From positions 1-64,000 of the forward strand of contig AP018270.1 of assembly GCA_003994795.1 (NCBI GenBank): a stretch of 64,000 bases of DNA, in the 5' to 3' direction. Position numbers and translations under genes: made by a program. Below, piece after piece: positions 31,937 to 40,594 of the stretch; within the stretch, counting starts at the first letter, position 1, and each line of letters opens with the position of its first letter. This DNA is from Cylindrospermum sp. NIES-4074 (lineage in GTDB: Bacteria; Cyanobacteriota; Cyanobacteriia; Cyanobacteriales; Nostocaceae). The notes below the pieces were generated by a model. That model worked only from the letters and a program-made list of their open reading frames with translations. It searched no databases and had not been told where the DNA came from.

Positions 31937-32944
31937 ATGTGGACTAAACTCATCCGAAGATTGTCTCTATTTTGCGTTGCTCTTTTTTTCACTATTGGAC
32001 TTTCTCTCAATCATGCCACGGCACAAATACCTCCTTTTTATTGGAGCTTTATTAATGTTGATATTGCCGTTCAAACTAACGGTGATATGTTAGTCACAGA
32101 AACTCAGAAATATACATTCACTGGAGATTACCAAAACGAACGTTATCGCTATATTCCACTTGAAAAAGTAGACGAAATCACTGATGTCTCAGTATCAGAA
32201 AATAATCAAATTTTATCAAGTGAAACAGGTATTGAAAATAATCAATTCTGGATTCGTTGGCAACACTCCCTTAAACCACCAGAATCACATCTTTTTGTCA
32301 TTAAATATCGTGTAGTTGGTGGACTGCATATTAATGGTGATAATACTCAAGTTTACTGGAAAGCCATTTTTGCTGATCGTAAAGCCCCAATTCAAACAGC
32401 AAAAGTTCGGGTACAACTGCCAGAAGCTTTATCAGGTAAAGTCCAAGATTTTCAAAATTTTGGTATACCAGCTACAGCCAGTCAAGTAAATCCAAAAACA
32501 TTTGAATTTGTAGCAAATCAGGCTATTCCACCGCAGCAAGAGTTAGAAGTTCAGATCACATTCAAGAGCGATATTCTCAATATTCCTCAAGCTAATTGGC
32601 AAAAACGCGGCTTTTTCGACTTTGAAAAAGTTTTTAATTTAACTAACTTTATGTTTCTGATCTTTTTTGCCCCAATTGCCTATTACATATTTTCAGCAAT
32701 CAATGATCGAAAATGTCCTGAATGTGAAAAATTTACGCTCAACCGGAATTCTACAATATTAGTTGCTGCAACCACTAGCCGTACAGGAAAGCAAAGAGTA
32801 ACCCACCACTGCACAAACTGCTCATACCATAACGAGTATGAAGAAGTAATTCCAGTAATTAGTGAAAGTAGTGGTGGAGGCGGTGGCGGCGGCGGTGGTG
32901 GCGGCGGTGGCGGTGGTGGCGGCGGTGGCGGCGGTGGTGGTTGA
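31937..32944 (+). CDS. DUF2207-like membrane protein with C-terminal poly-glycine
   Basis: 335 residues. Signal sequence or first helix at residues 8-28 (LSLFCVALFFTIGLSLNHA). A DUF2207-type beta domain spans about 35-205 (FINVDIAVQTNGDMLVTETQ). A transmembrane helix lies near 233-252 (FMFLIFFAPIAYYIF). A four-Cys zinc ribbon follows (KCPEC, then HHCTNC). The chain ends with 23 consecutive glycines (codons mixed GGT/GGC/GGA) right to the stop. The role is unknown; a membrane sensor or surface protein is likely. The glycine tract is prone to length change. Confidence 0.8.
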   Translation: MWTKLIRRLSLFCVALFFTIGLSLNHATAQIPPFYWSFINVDIAVQTNGDMLVTETQKYTFTGDYQNERYRYIPLEKVDEITDVSVSENNQILSSETGIENNQFWIRWQHSLKPPESHLFVIKYRVVGGLHINGDNTQVYWKAIFADRKAPIQTAKVRVQLPEALSGKVQDFQNFGIPATASQVNPKTFEFVANQAIPPQQELEVQITFKSDILNIPQANWQKRGFFDFEKVFNLTNFMFLIFFAPIAYYIFSAINDRKCPECEKFTLNRNSTILVAATTSRTGKQRVTHHCTNCSYHNEYEEVIPVISESSGGGGGGGGGGGGGGGGGGGGGGG

Positions 32945-33065
32945 TAGCCAGTCAGGATTTACACCTCATCACAAGTAGCGGTTATTAGTAGCAATTCTCA
33001 TGTTTTGCACTACAGCGAAGGTATTCATAAATCTGAAAAGTTCTTAATTGAAGAAGGAAAACAAA

Positions 33066-34178
33066 ATGAAAATATCAAAATTAACAACTTCAGTTTTTGT
33101 ACTAGGAGCAATATTATATAGCTCTAAAGTTGATGCTCAAAATGTGCCGAATATTTTAGAGTCAGGAAGAGAATCAAGATTACTGTTAGTACAAGTTAAC
33201 CCTCTTGCAGAAGCCTACTATAACCGAGGGAATGCCCTCCGTAAATTGGGAGATATGAAAGGGGAAATTGAATTTTACAACAAAGCCCTGCGGATTAATC
33301 CTAACTATGCAGAAGCCTACTATAACCGAGGGAATGCCCTCCGTAAATTGGGAGATATGAAAGGGGCGATTGAAGATTATAACCAAGCCCTGCGGATTAA
33401 TCCTAACTATGCAGAAGCCTACTATAACTGAGGGAATGCCCTCCGTAAATTGGGAGATATGAAAGGGGCGATTGAAGATTATAACCAAGCCCTGCGAATT
33501 AATCCTAACTATGCAGAAGCTTACCTCAATCGAGGGAATGCCTTCCGTGAATCGAGAGATATGAAAGGGGCGATTGAAGATTATAACCAAGCCCTGCGAA
33601 TTAATCCTAACTATGCAGAAGCTTACCTGAACCGAGGTAATGCCCTCCGTAAATCGAGAGATATGAAAGGGGCGATTGAAGATTATAACCAAGCCCTGCG
33701 GATTAATTCTAACTATGCAGAAGCTTACCTCAATCGAGGTGTTACCCGCGCTCAATCGGAAGATATGAAAGGAGGGATTGAAGATTTCAATGAAGCTCTG
33801 CGGATCAATCCTAATTATGTATTAGCTTATTTAAACCGAGGTAATGCCCGCGTTCAATTAGGATATGTGAGAGAAGCAATTGAAGATTATAACGAAGCCA
33901 TCCGTCTTAATCCTAACTATGCAGAAGCTTACCTTAATCGAGGTGCTACCCGTTATCAATCAGTAGGTAAAATTCAAAAGGTAACTGAAGATGTAAAGCG
34001 AACACTATGTAGAAGAAACGATTATGTCTGTCTGTCCTACTTCATCCAAGGTAATACCTCCGAACGAAAAGAAGCGATCGCTGATTTACAGAAAGCATCT
34101 GAACTATTTCTACAACAAGGAAAAATTGTTGAACATCAAAAGACTATCAATTTAATTAAGAAGATAAACAATAGATAA
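33066..34178 (+). pseudogene. secreted TPR-repeat gene with an in-frame TGA
   Basis: Start chosen at 33066 (MKISKLTTSVFVLGAILYSS, signal peptide ending VDAQ) after GGAAAACAAA; an ATG at 33048 is also in frame. Near-identical TPR units (YNRGNALRKLGDMKGAIEDY) run on to 34178. At 33429-33431 the CGA codon of the unit is TGA, a single C to T change, cutting the product at about 121 residues. The frame stays open on the far side with at least six more units and the family C-terminus. One recent nonsense mutation, read-through, or a restart at ATG 33450 are the options. Confidence 0.8.
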
Positions 34179-34274
34179 ATCTTCAGAAGATGTCTCCCAC
34201 TTTCAACTTCGCAAAAAGAGACTTTAGTAATTTGATTACAGAACTATATACTTTGAATAAAAAGGATAAAATGG

Positions 34275-34365
34275 AATGAAAATATCAAAATTAACAACTT
34301 TAGTTTTTGTATTATAAGCAATATTATATAACTCTAAAGGTGATGCTCAAAATGTGCCAATTTAG
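34275..34365 (+). pseudogene. remnant of the TPR family signal peptide
   Basis: Starts MKISKLTTLVFVL then stop, continuing AILYNSKGDAQNVPI and a stop: a duplicate of the first codons of the 33066 gene with a GGA to TAA change. Nothing of the TPR body remains. Confidence 0.65.
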
Positions 34366-34497
34366 AGACTTCCAAGAAATAAATTATCCCAAATCATTTG
34401 TATATTTATGGCGGTGAAGACCTTGTACCTAGAAGTGGGATGTTTTTTAAATTGGAGGGTAACAAGTTTTTAAATCATTACAAAAGTTTTAAATGAG

Positions 34498-35136
34498 GTG
34501 AAAATGGAAGTTGAAACTATATTAATTAATCGTTATGAAATCTACCAACAGCTTAGTAAAAAGGCAGTACGACAGACATTCTTAGCAAAGGATTTACATA
34601 CTCAACAATTAGTCATCATCAAGACTTTACAACTTGGTCAAGAATTTCAGTGGGATGACTTGAAACTATTTGAGCGCGAAGCAAGAACCTTGCAAAACTT
34701 AAGCCACGCTGGAATTCCAAAATATCTGGATTACTTTGAAGCAGAAATTGATAATATTAAGAGTTTCTTTATCATCCAAACCTATATTGATGCTCCTTCT
34801 CTAGAAACAGTAATTCGTAATGGACGAAAATTTTCTGAAGTTGAAGTTATTGAACTAGCTGAAAGTTTTTTAAATATCCTCACCTATCTACACGAACAAA
34901 TCCCACCAATAATCCATCGAGATATTAAACCGAGTAATATTCTCTTGACTAACCGTTCTGGTAATAGTATCGGCAATCTCTATTTAGTGGACTTTGGTTC
35001 AGTACAAACTGTAGCGAGTAAAGATAGCGGTACTATTCAATGGGTAGATCGTCATCAATACTGGATTATTCCTAAGCCAATGATTTTACGAACTTTTCAA
35101 ACTTTAGTATCTCGATGTATTTGCCATAAACTGTAA
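34498..35136 (+). pseudogene. truncated serine/threonine protein kinase
   Basis: 212 residues. Kinase N-lobe and catalytic loop are intact: VIIKTL (ATP-binding Lys), a Glu in the helix-C region, IIHRDIKPSNILL, and VDFGSVQTV. After SKDSGTIQ the sequence no longer follows the family (expected G-T-Y-G-Y-M-P-P-E-Q) and becomes WVDRHQYWIIPKPMIL, so the activation segment and C-lobe are lost by frameshift or rearrangement. Probably inactive. Similar Pkn2-like kinases are common in Nostocales. Confidence 0.75.
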
Positions 35137-35187
35137 ACACTGAAATGCTTGTTTATAATATTTTTAAGGTGATTTTCAGAATAAAAA

Positions 35188-37557
35188 TTACCACTCTCCG
35201 CAATTTTTCCCGTCTTTTGGTGTGAAATCGCTTGGCGTAAAAACAAACTCACTGGAATTGCAATAACGACGCACTACAACCATTGTAATTGGGCCATTTT
35301 TGCGATCGCCTCCCTCAAATCGAATAACTCCAGTTGCACCTGTAACCGAGAATTTTGGGTGGGTAAGTGTTTTTTGAATACCGATGCGGGTGGGGTTTTG
35401 AGTAATGGCTTTGTTTAAAACTAATACTGCATCGTAGCTTGTTGCAGTTCGCCAAGAGATTTCAGTATTGGTTGCAAGTGCTTTTCTGGGGATTTTCCAG
35501 AGGATTTGAGCTTTCTGTACAAACGCAGAGTTAGGATCATTCATGGGATGCCATGCTATAGCCAACGCCGTCCGTTCAATTCCCTGTGGTGAGCGAATTT
35601 TATCTACTTTGAGTAAGTCAGCATCATAGAGACTATCACCCGCCACAATCCAAGCTTGGTTAACATTTGAATGTATAACATTTAAAGCATAGGGAATGGC
35701 ATTATGTAATCCTACTCCAGCATCAGGAATAACAACAATCGCCGTTCCCCCTTGAGATTTTACTTGATTTAAAGCTGCTTTGGCATCAAAATCATCTTTA
35801 TCGAGATTGAAAGCTCGTTGCTTATTAATCACATTCCCTTTCAGTGATTTTGCTGCCTCTCGAAACGCTGCTGATAGAGATTGAGCATATACACTATCCT
35901 GACTGTAAAAAATTGCTGCTTTTTGCTGTTGTAGTTGCGAAAAGATATAGGTAGCCATTTTTTGTGCCGCAATGCGATCGCTTGATACAGTACGGAAAAA
36001 AGTAGGACTCTTGAGACCATCAGAAGTGCTAGTTGCAGAAATTAAAACTACTCCTGCTTTGTGATAAATCGGCAGCGTTTCTTTAGTTGCTTCACTCGAA
36101 TAATGACCTACAACCGCGAGTAAATCTCGGTATCTTACCAATTTTTTGGCAATGTGGCGGGCATTCTTACTAGTGATGCCATTTGCAAGATTATGATCAT
36201 CAGCGATAATAACCCGTAAAGGACGGCCGCTTTGCAGAATTAAAGTTTGAGCTTGTGCTATACCCCGCAAAATTTCCAACCCTCTAGTAGTAGATTGCCC
36301 AAGGGGAACTGCAACTGCGATCGTGTGAATTTGAGCTGCGGTAAATTGCGTTTGAATTTTGGCGTTATTGAGATAAATTAAAGTTTCTGGATCTGGTTGT
36401 TTCTTGAAAGCAATTGTAAATAAACTAATAGCGTCAGGAAATTTTTTAGCGCGATATTGGTTAATTGCTAATTGCTTTTCTACTGGCGGCTTATTTGATT
36501 GCGTAAAAGTATCAGGAATGAGGATTTCTTCACCACAACTAAGATGATCTTCTAAGACATAATCACAGGTTAGAGATAGTGATATTTTTTCATAAATTAG
36601 TTTTGCACCGATGGTAATCAAAACACCAAAAGTTATCATCAGATAGTATTTTAGCCCTTGTACCTGCGGATATTTTTTATTTTTAATATTGGCAATTTTT
36701 TCTAGAATCGCTTGAGCAGTGGGTGGACGACGCTGTGGTTCGGCATCCGTCATCATTTGAATTAGATGAATTAAGCTTTGAGGAATTTTTTTATCTTTGA
36801 TATTTTTAAACCAATTGAAGGAACGAGCGCGGCTATCATGAGCCGGATCAATCCCTGTCAGTAAATATATAAAAGTCCGACCTAAAGCGTAAAAATCTGA
36901 CTGGAGAACAGCTTGTCCTTGCATTTGTTCGGGAGCAGTGTACCCAATGGAATAAATCACTGTTACAGGTTTATTATTAACAATGGTTTGGGTCAATTGA
37001 CGCGCTGTACCAAAATCAATTAAAACCAATTTTCTATCAGGACGAAGCATAATATTTGCAGGTTTGATATCCCGATGAAAAAAACCATGATTATGCACAA
37101 ATTCGAGAATCTGCACTAATTGATATAGCCAATCTAAGGCAGTTTTATAAGATGTTAAATATTGATTTTTAGATAGCCAAGTCTGCAAGTTTTCACCAGG
37201 AACTTTTTCCATTACGAAACAGCGTAATTGGCGATTTGTCTGCAAAAAAAGTGGAAATAGAGTTTCACCAACAGGTAAACCAGGATGTTGTAAATTTGTG
37301 AGGATTGATACTTCTTGTTCAAATAATCGGAGTAAATCAGGTGTGATATTTTTCAGTGACTTGAGAACCTTGGGGCGATCTCGCTCAAGTAAATCTTCAA
37401 TTTCAAATACTTCTGTATAGCTATGGGTTTCAAGTTGCAGGGGATGGATGAGCCGATAACGGTTTTGCAGTAAAAGTGCTGTTCCACAAGCTTGACATAC
37501 TGCACAATTATCAGGATTTTTTCGTTGCGAACAATCTGGATTAATACAGTAAGCCAT
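35188..37557 (-). CDS. serine/threonine kinase fused to a periplasmic-binding sensor domain
   Basis: 789 residues. Residues 1-30: zinc-ribbon-like Cys cluster (CINPDCSQ, then CAVCQACG). Residues about 33-290: protein kinase (FFHRDIKPANIMLRPDRKLV, LIDFGTARQ, GYTAPEQMQG). A transmembrane helix near 303-322 (YYLMITFGVLITIGAKLIY). Residues about 410-770: a type-1 periplasmic-binding (Leu/Ile/Val-like) domain (LAVVGHYSSEATKETLPIYH, ATSTSDGLKSPTFFRTV). So a cytoplasmic kinase is wired to an outward ligand sensor. The ligand is probably an amino acid or similar small molecule, but that is not shown. It lies about 220 bases downstream of an NB-ARC gene. Confidence 0.88.
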   Translation of the reverse strand: MAYCINPDCSQRKNPDNCAVCQACGTALLLQNRYRLIHPLQLETHSYTEVFEIEDLLERDRPKVLKSLKNITPDLLRLFEQEVSILTNLQHPGLPVGETLFPLFLQTNRQLRCFVMEKVPGENLQTWLSKNQYLTSYKTALDWLYQLVQILEFVHNHGFFHRDIKPANIMLRPDRKLVLIDFGTARQLTQTIVNNKPVTVIYSIGYTAPEQMQGQAVLQSDFYALGRTFIYLLTGIDPAHDSRARSFNWFKNIKDKKIPQSLIHLIQMMTDAEPQRRPPTAQAILEKIANIKNKKYPQVQGLKYYLMITFGVLITIGAKLIYEKISLSLTCDYVLEDHLSCGEEILIPDTFTQSNKPPVEKQLAINQYRAKKFPDAISLFTIAFKKQPDPETLIYLNNAKIQTQFTAAQIHTIAVAVPLGQSTTRGLEILRGIAQAQTLILQSGRPLRVIIADDHNLANGITSKNARHIAKKLVRYRDLLAVVGHYSSEATKETLPIYHKAGVVLISATSTSDGLKSPTFFRTVSSDRIAAQKMATYIFSQLQQQKAAIFYSQDSVYAQSLSAAFREAAKSLKGNVINKQRAFNLDKDDFDAKAALNQVKSQGGTAIVVIPDAGVGLHNAIPYALNVIHSNVNQAWIVAGDSLYDADLLKVDKIRSPQGIERTALAIAWHPMNDPNSAFVQKAQILWKIPRKALATNTEISWRTATSYDAVLVLNKAITQNPTRIGIQKTLTHPKFSVTGATGVIRFEGGDRKNGPITMVVVRRYCNSSEFVFTPSDFTPKDGKNCGEW

Positions 37558-37609
37558 AAATTAAAATTTAAGCACGAGTCACGGAATAACTAACCGCAGA
37601 GGACGCAGA

Positions 37610-37740
37610 GAAGCCAGTGCGTTGCTCCCAGGACAGTTGCGTGGGCGGCTCCGCCGACTTGTAGACGCGATAGCGGCTTCCCGCAGGGTGCAAACTGTCC
37701 GTTGGGGTTCCCCCCGTTGTAGCAACTGGCGCGACACGGA
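37610..37740. repeat. palindrome-rich dispersed repeats
   Basis: GC-rich block with GACAGTTGCGTGGGCGGCTC, GGCTTCCCGCAGGGTGCAAA and GGGGTTCCCCCCGTTG, the style of small mobile repeats of Nostoc-type genomes. GGACAGTTGC and GCAAACTGTCC form an outer inverted pair around the block. Confidence 0.6.
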
Positions 37741-37777
37741 GAAATAAGAGTTTGGGATAGTTTTTGCGTAAGTCCTA

Positions 37778-38977
37778 TTAAAATTGAGAAGGCAATAAAC
37801 GCTGTACGCATTTTAGAATAACAGGCTGCAAAATAAAGTATTCCTGTGTATTTGCTTTCACGGTTTCTACTAATGCCCGTCGTTTTAAAGATAAAAGCGC
37901 AGACAAAATATTTCCTGTTGAAGCATGGCTTGTAAGTTCTAATTGTATCTCCTCACGAGTCAATCCCTGGGGATATGTAGCTAAACATTTAAGTAGGGTT
38001 TGTTCCAGAGACGAAATGTGTTTGAGCCATTGCGTCACCAGTGGCTCAAATTCACCAGCGACAATAGTTCCCGAAGCTAGAAACTCTCCCACATTCCCAG
38101 CAAATAATTCATGAATTAAATTTGCTGCCATGTTCAAAAATAAGGGATTACCACCATATTGATTTACCAAAGTCATCCATTGTTCGGCATCAAATATCAG
38201 CCGATGATGCTGTAAAAGCTCGATCGCTCCTTCCAGCAGTCCACCCAAAGGCAAAAAAACCGCACCATTGGCAGTTAAATTATTTAATCCTTCTGGTTGT
38301 TCACGACTAGTCAAAATTACGCAACTTTCATGGGGTGTTTGCACTACCGATTCCAGAAAACTTCTATAGGATACATATTCAGGAAGATATTTTCCAGCGC
38401 GATCGCCCCCCAAAATTCCATCCCAACCATCAAAAATCAGCAGTGTTTTCGGTGGTAATGATGGCAAATCTGTTGTTGGTAAGGTGCGGTGAAAAGAAAA
38501 CCACAGCGTTTGTTGAAATCTAGACTGTACAGCTTGGGCAAGTTTTGAAGCTACAGCCGTTTTGCCGATACCACCAATCCCTGTAATGACTATCAAGGGT
38601 ATTTTTTGTTCAATTGCTTGAGTTAGAGTTAGCAGTTCGTAACCCCGCCCAAAAAACAAGGGAATATTAGGAACTTGGGTTGTATTAGATACAAACAAAT
38701 CCAGAGAACGTGCCAGTAAGTCTTGCCAATTTAACCCCAAAATTTGACAAAAAGCCTTGAATACTGAGGCATCAATGGCATCACCTTTCAAAAACCGTTT
38801 CCACGTTGCTAAAGATACACCATTGGCAAAAACTTCCGCATTTTCCCAATTCCGTCCCGGTTCGAGAATTTGACTCGCAGCTTCTAACCAACAAGAATTA
38901 TCAATCGTCCATCCTTTTTCTTTCCGAGCTTGTTTGATGATTTGCAATCCGGTAACTGAGAGTTTGAGACTAGGCAT
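37778..38977 (-). CDS. NB-ARC (STAND) ATPase without sensor repeats
   Basis: 399 residues. N-terminus (about 1-90): the helical effector-like domain found in cyanobacterial NB-ARC/WD40 proteins (LSVTGLQIIKQARKEKGWTI; SLATWKRFLKGDAIDASVFK). The NB-ARC domain follows: P-loop VITGIGGIGKTAVASKLA (about 131-148), Walker B LLIFDGWDG, VILTSREQPEG, and GGNPLFLNMAA. Then a winged-helix region to the end. No WD40 or TPR sensor follows, whereas family members usually carry one; it may be a natural short form or C-terminally truncated by the repeats at 37.6-37.7 kb. STAND ATPases act in signalling or anti-phage defence. Confidence 0.85.
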   Translation of the reverse strand: MPSLKLSVTGLQIIKQARKEKGWTIDNSCWLEAASQILEPGRNWENAEVFANGVSLATWKRFLKGDAIDASVFKAFCQILGLNWQDLLARSLDLFVSNTTQVPNIPLFFGRGYELLTLTQAIEQKIPLIVITGIGGIGKTAVASKLAQAVQSRFQQTLWFSFHRTLPTTDLPSLPPKTLLIFDGWDGILGGDRAGKYLPEYVSYRSFLESVVQTPHESCVILTSREQPEGLNNLTANGAVFLPLGGLLEGAIELLQHHRLIFDAEQWMTLVNQYGGNPLFLNMAANLIHELFAGNVGEFLASGTIVAGEFEPLVTQWLKHISSLEQTLLKCLATYPQGLTREEIQLELTSHASTGNILSALLSLKRRALVETVKANTQEYFILQPVILKCVQRLLPSQF

Positions 38978-39005
38978 GGGAGATTAGTAGGGGCTTGTGC
39001 CAAAT

Positions 39006-39105
39006 CTGTCAAGCTCAATTTTAGATCAGTCTTGTAGTGAACCGAAACTTAACTAGAATACCGAATTTAAATCAGTCATATTCAGAATATTCTTTAAGTA
39101 TTAGG
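39006..39105 (+). repeat. dispersed leader repeat, copy C, now orphaned
   Basis: Near-identical to 30838-30940 (TGTCAAGCTCAATTTTAG; GTAGTGAACCGAAACTTAAC). No TPR gene follows; a REP-like stretch and the IS630 copy do. It marks a lost family member. Confidence 0.75.
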
Positions 39106-39289
39106 CTAGACTGTGCCGAAATTACGCAGGTGATATCAATTGTACTCCCGCCGCTAATTTAGCGATGGCGTACCCGCAGTCTGTGGGGTGATATCAATAA
39201 AACAAACTTACTATTTACAGCAATTTGAGATCAAACACGCCACAAAGATCGTAAACTTTAAAAATGTAAAAAAAGAAGATTATTGAGAA

Positions 39290-39646
39290 ATGGCAGCATA
39301 TTCCATTGACTTGCGAAAGAAGATATTAAGTGCGTGGCAAAACCAAGAAGGTACGCAGAGAGAGTTAGCGGAAAGATTTAAAGTTAGTTTATCATTTATC
39401 CGTGACTTTTTGCGTCGGTATCGAGAGACGGGGGAGATAACTGCCAGATCCCAAGGAGGAGATCGGCGCTCAAAGCTTAAAGATAAAGAGCAAGAATTAT
39501 TAAAGATAATGGTGACAGAGCAAAATGATCTATATTTGCGAGAAATTCAAGCAGCAATCAAAGAGCGCGCATGTATAGAAGTAAGTATATCAAGTTTGTC
39601 CCGTACTCTCAACCGCTTAAAATTAAATCGTAAAAAAAAACTTTAG
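39290..39646 (+). CDS. IS630 transposase, N-terminal frame, copy 2
   Basis: 118 residues, identical to the 6253-6609 product, ending at the same nine-adenine run (39632-39640) before CTTTAG. The HTH segments TQRELAERFKVSLSFIRDFL and IEVSISSLSRTLNRL bind the termini. The -1 frame continues into the catalytic part without a stop. Confidence 0.85.
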   Translation: MAAYSIDLRKKILSAWQNQEGTQRELAERFKVSLSFIRDFLRRYRETGEITARSQGGDRRSKLKDKEQELLKIMVTEQNDLYLREIQAAIKERACIEVSISSLSRTLNRLKLNRKKKL

Positions 39647-39681
39647 TAGCGACTGAGCAAGCGACAGAACGAGTACAAGAA

Positions 39682-40260
39682 TTGCGCCATGAATTTCGGC
39701 GTTGGTTAGATACTATAGATGTTAGAAACCTGGTATTCATCGATGAAACAGGTGTAAATCTAGCTATGACAAGACACTATGGTAGGTGTGAAGGTGGAGT
39801 CAGAGTCTATGATAATCGCCCAGGAAATAAAGGTAAAAACATGACTGTAATTGCAGCTATGAGCGATGAAGGCTTAATTGCCACTATGACTTTCCCCGGT
39901 AGTTTGAATACGGCTAGTTTTTTAGTTTTTATCGAGCAAATATTACTACCTCAGTTGTGGCGGGGAGCAATTGTAGTGATGGATAATTTACCTGTACATT
40001 ATGCTAATACGGCAAAAGCAATAATAGAATCTGTTGGCGCTAAAATTAAGTTTTTGCCTCCATACTCGCCTGATTTATCACCAATCGAATTATGTTGGTC
40101 AAAGTTAAAAGAAATTCTTCGTTCTGCTAAAACTCGCACATTTGATACTCTTAATGAAGCAATCACTATGGCTGTTAATACTATTACTGATGAAAATGCG
40201 CTAAATTGGTTTCATCATTGTGGTCTATTTTTTGACCCTATTAGAAAGCTATTCCTGTAG
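39682..40260 (+). CDS. IS630 transposase, catalytic frame, copy 2
   Basis: 192 residues, identical to 6645-7223, with the DDE residues in FIDETGVN, VVMDNLPVHY and SPDLSPIELCW. Likely expressed as a fusion with the preceding frame. Confidence 0.88.
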   Translation: MRHEFRRWLDTIDVRNLVFIDETGVNLAMTRHYGRCEGGVRVYDNRPGNKGKNMTVIAAMSDEGLIATMTFPGSLNTASFLVFIEQILLPQLWRGAIVVMDNLPVHYANTAKAIIESVGAKIKFLPPYSPDLSPIELCWSKLKEILRSAKTRTFDTLNEAITMAVNTITDENALNWFHHCGLFFDPIRKLFL

Positions 40261-40404
40261 TGGGTTTGATCGCAAACTGCTGTAGGTAAACAGGCTACTG
40301 GGTATAAAACTGCTCATAAGGTTCTCAATCGTTTTATTGCTGAACTAATCGGTTCAGTTTAGCTGCTTGAGGAATTCGCCAACGGTATCCTGACGGCGCT
40401 CTCC

Positions 40405-40490
40405 AGCGATGGGCTACGCCCCGCTCAAAGAGCGATTGTGCGGAGCGCAGCGCCAAAGGCGATAGCGAAGCGCTCCGAAGGAATCGCTTG
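40405..40490. repeat. dispersed GC-rich repeat
   Basis: Contains GCGATGGGCTACGCCCCGCT, then AGCGCAGCGCCAAAGGCGAT and AGCGAAGCGCTCCG, typical small mobile repeat modules. It forms the 3' end of the minus-strand small frame at 40425-40586. Confidence 0.7.
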
Positions 40491-40586
40491 TTTTTGATCA
40501 TTAAACTCAGCAAGACTGTGTGCAGTTGCAGCAACTGGCACATTTCTCAATATTTCCAAAACTTGCTTCGCGGTTTTGTGTCCCAT
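40425..40586 (-). CDS. possible small protein ending in a mobile repeat
   Basis: 53 codons on the minus strand: MGHKTAKQVLEILRNVPVAA, then TAHSLAEFNDQKQAIP. The start lies inside the palindrome at 40577-40594. The last 20 residues are translated from the dispersed repeat, so the original C-terminus may have been displaced. The N-terminal 35 residues read like real helical protein. Weak call. Confidence 0.3.
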   Translation of the reverse strand: MGHKTAKQVLEILRNVPVAATAHSLAEFNDQKQAIPSERFAIAFGAALRTIAL

Positions 40587-40594
40587 GGATCACA
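40577..40594. repeat. third TGTG-CCATGG-CACA palindromic unit
   Basis: TGTGTCCCATGGATCACA differs at one position from the unit at 3160-3177. It lies outside that gene, so the palindrome is a dispersed element. Confidence 0.6.

Larger units (their letters stand above)
39216..40284 (+). mobile_element. IS630-family insertion sequence, copy 2
   Basis: 1069 bases including both TA copies (39216-39217, 40283-40284). Identical in length, termini and proteins to 6179-7247, and in the same orientation, so the 33 kb between them could be looped out by homologous recombination. Confidence 0.93.
39188..40362 (+). pseudogene. small open frame interrupted by IS630 copy 2
   Basis: Removing IS630 and one TA joins the left flank to the right flank in one frame: VISIKQTYYLGKQATGYKTA, then HKVLNRFIAELIGSV and a stop at 40360-40362. 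The left side is short and starts near a dispersed repeat, so only a 3' portion of a gene may remain. No family recognised. Confidence 0.4.

Noticed and set aside
33186-33755. 189-codon minus-strand frame across the TPR repeats
   Set aside because: Antisense shadow of the repeat array; the plus strand encodes clear TPRs.
37590-37811. 73-codon minus-strand frame after the NB-ARC gene
   Set aside because: Translates dispersed repeats; composition not protein-like.
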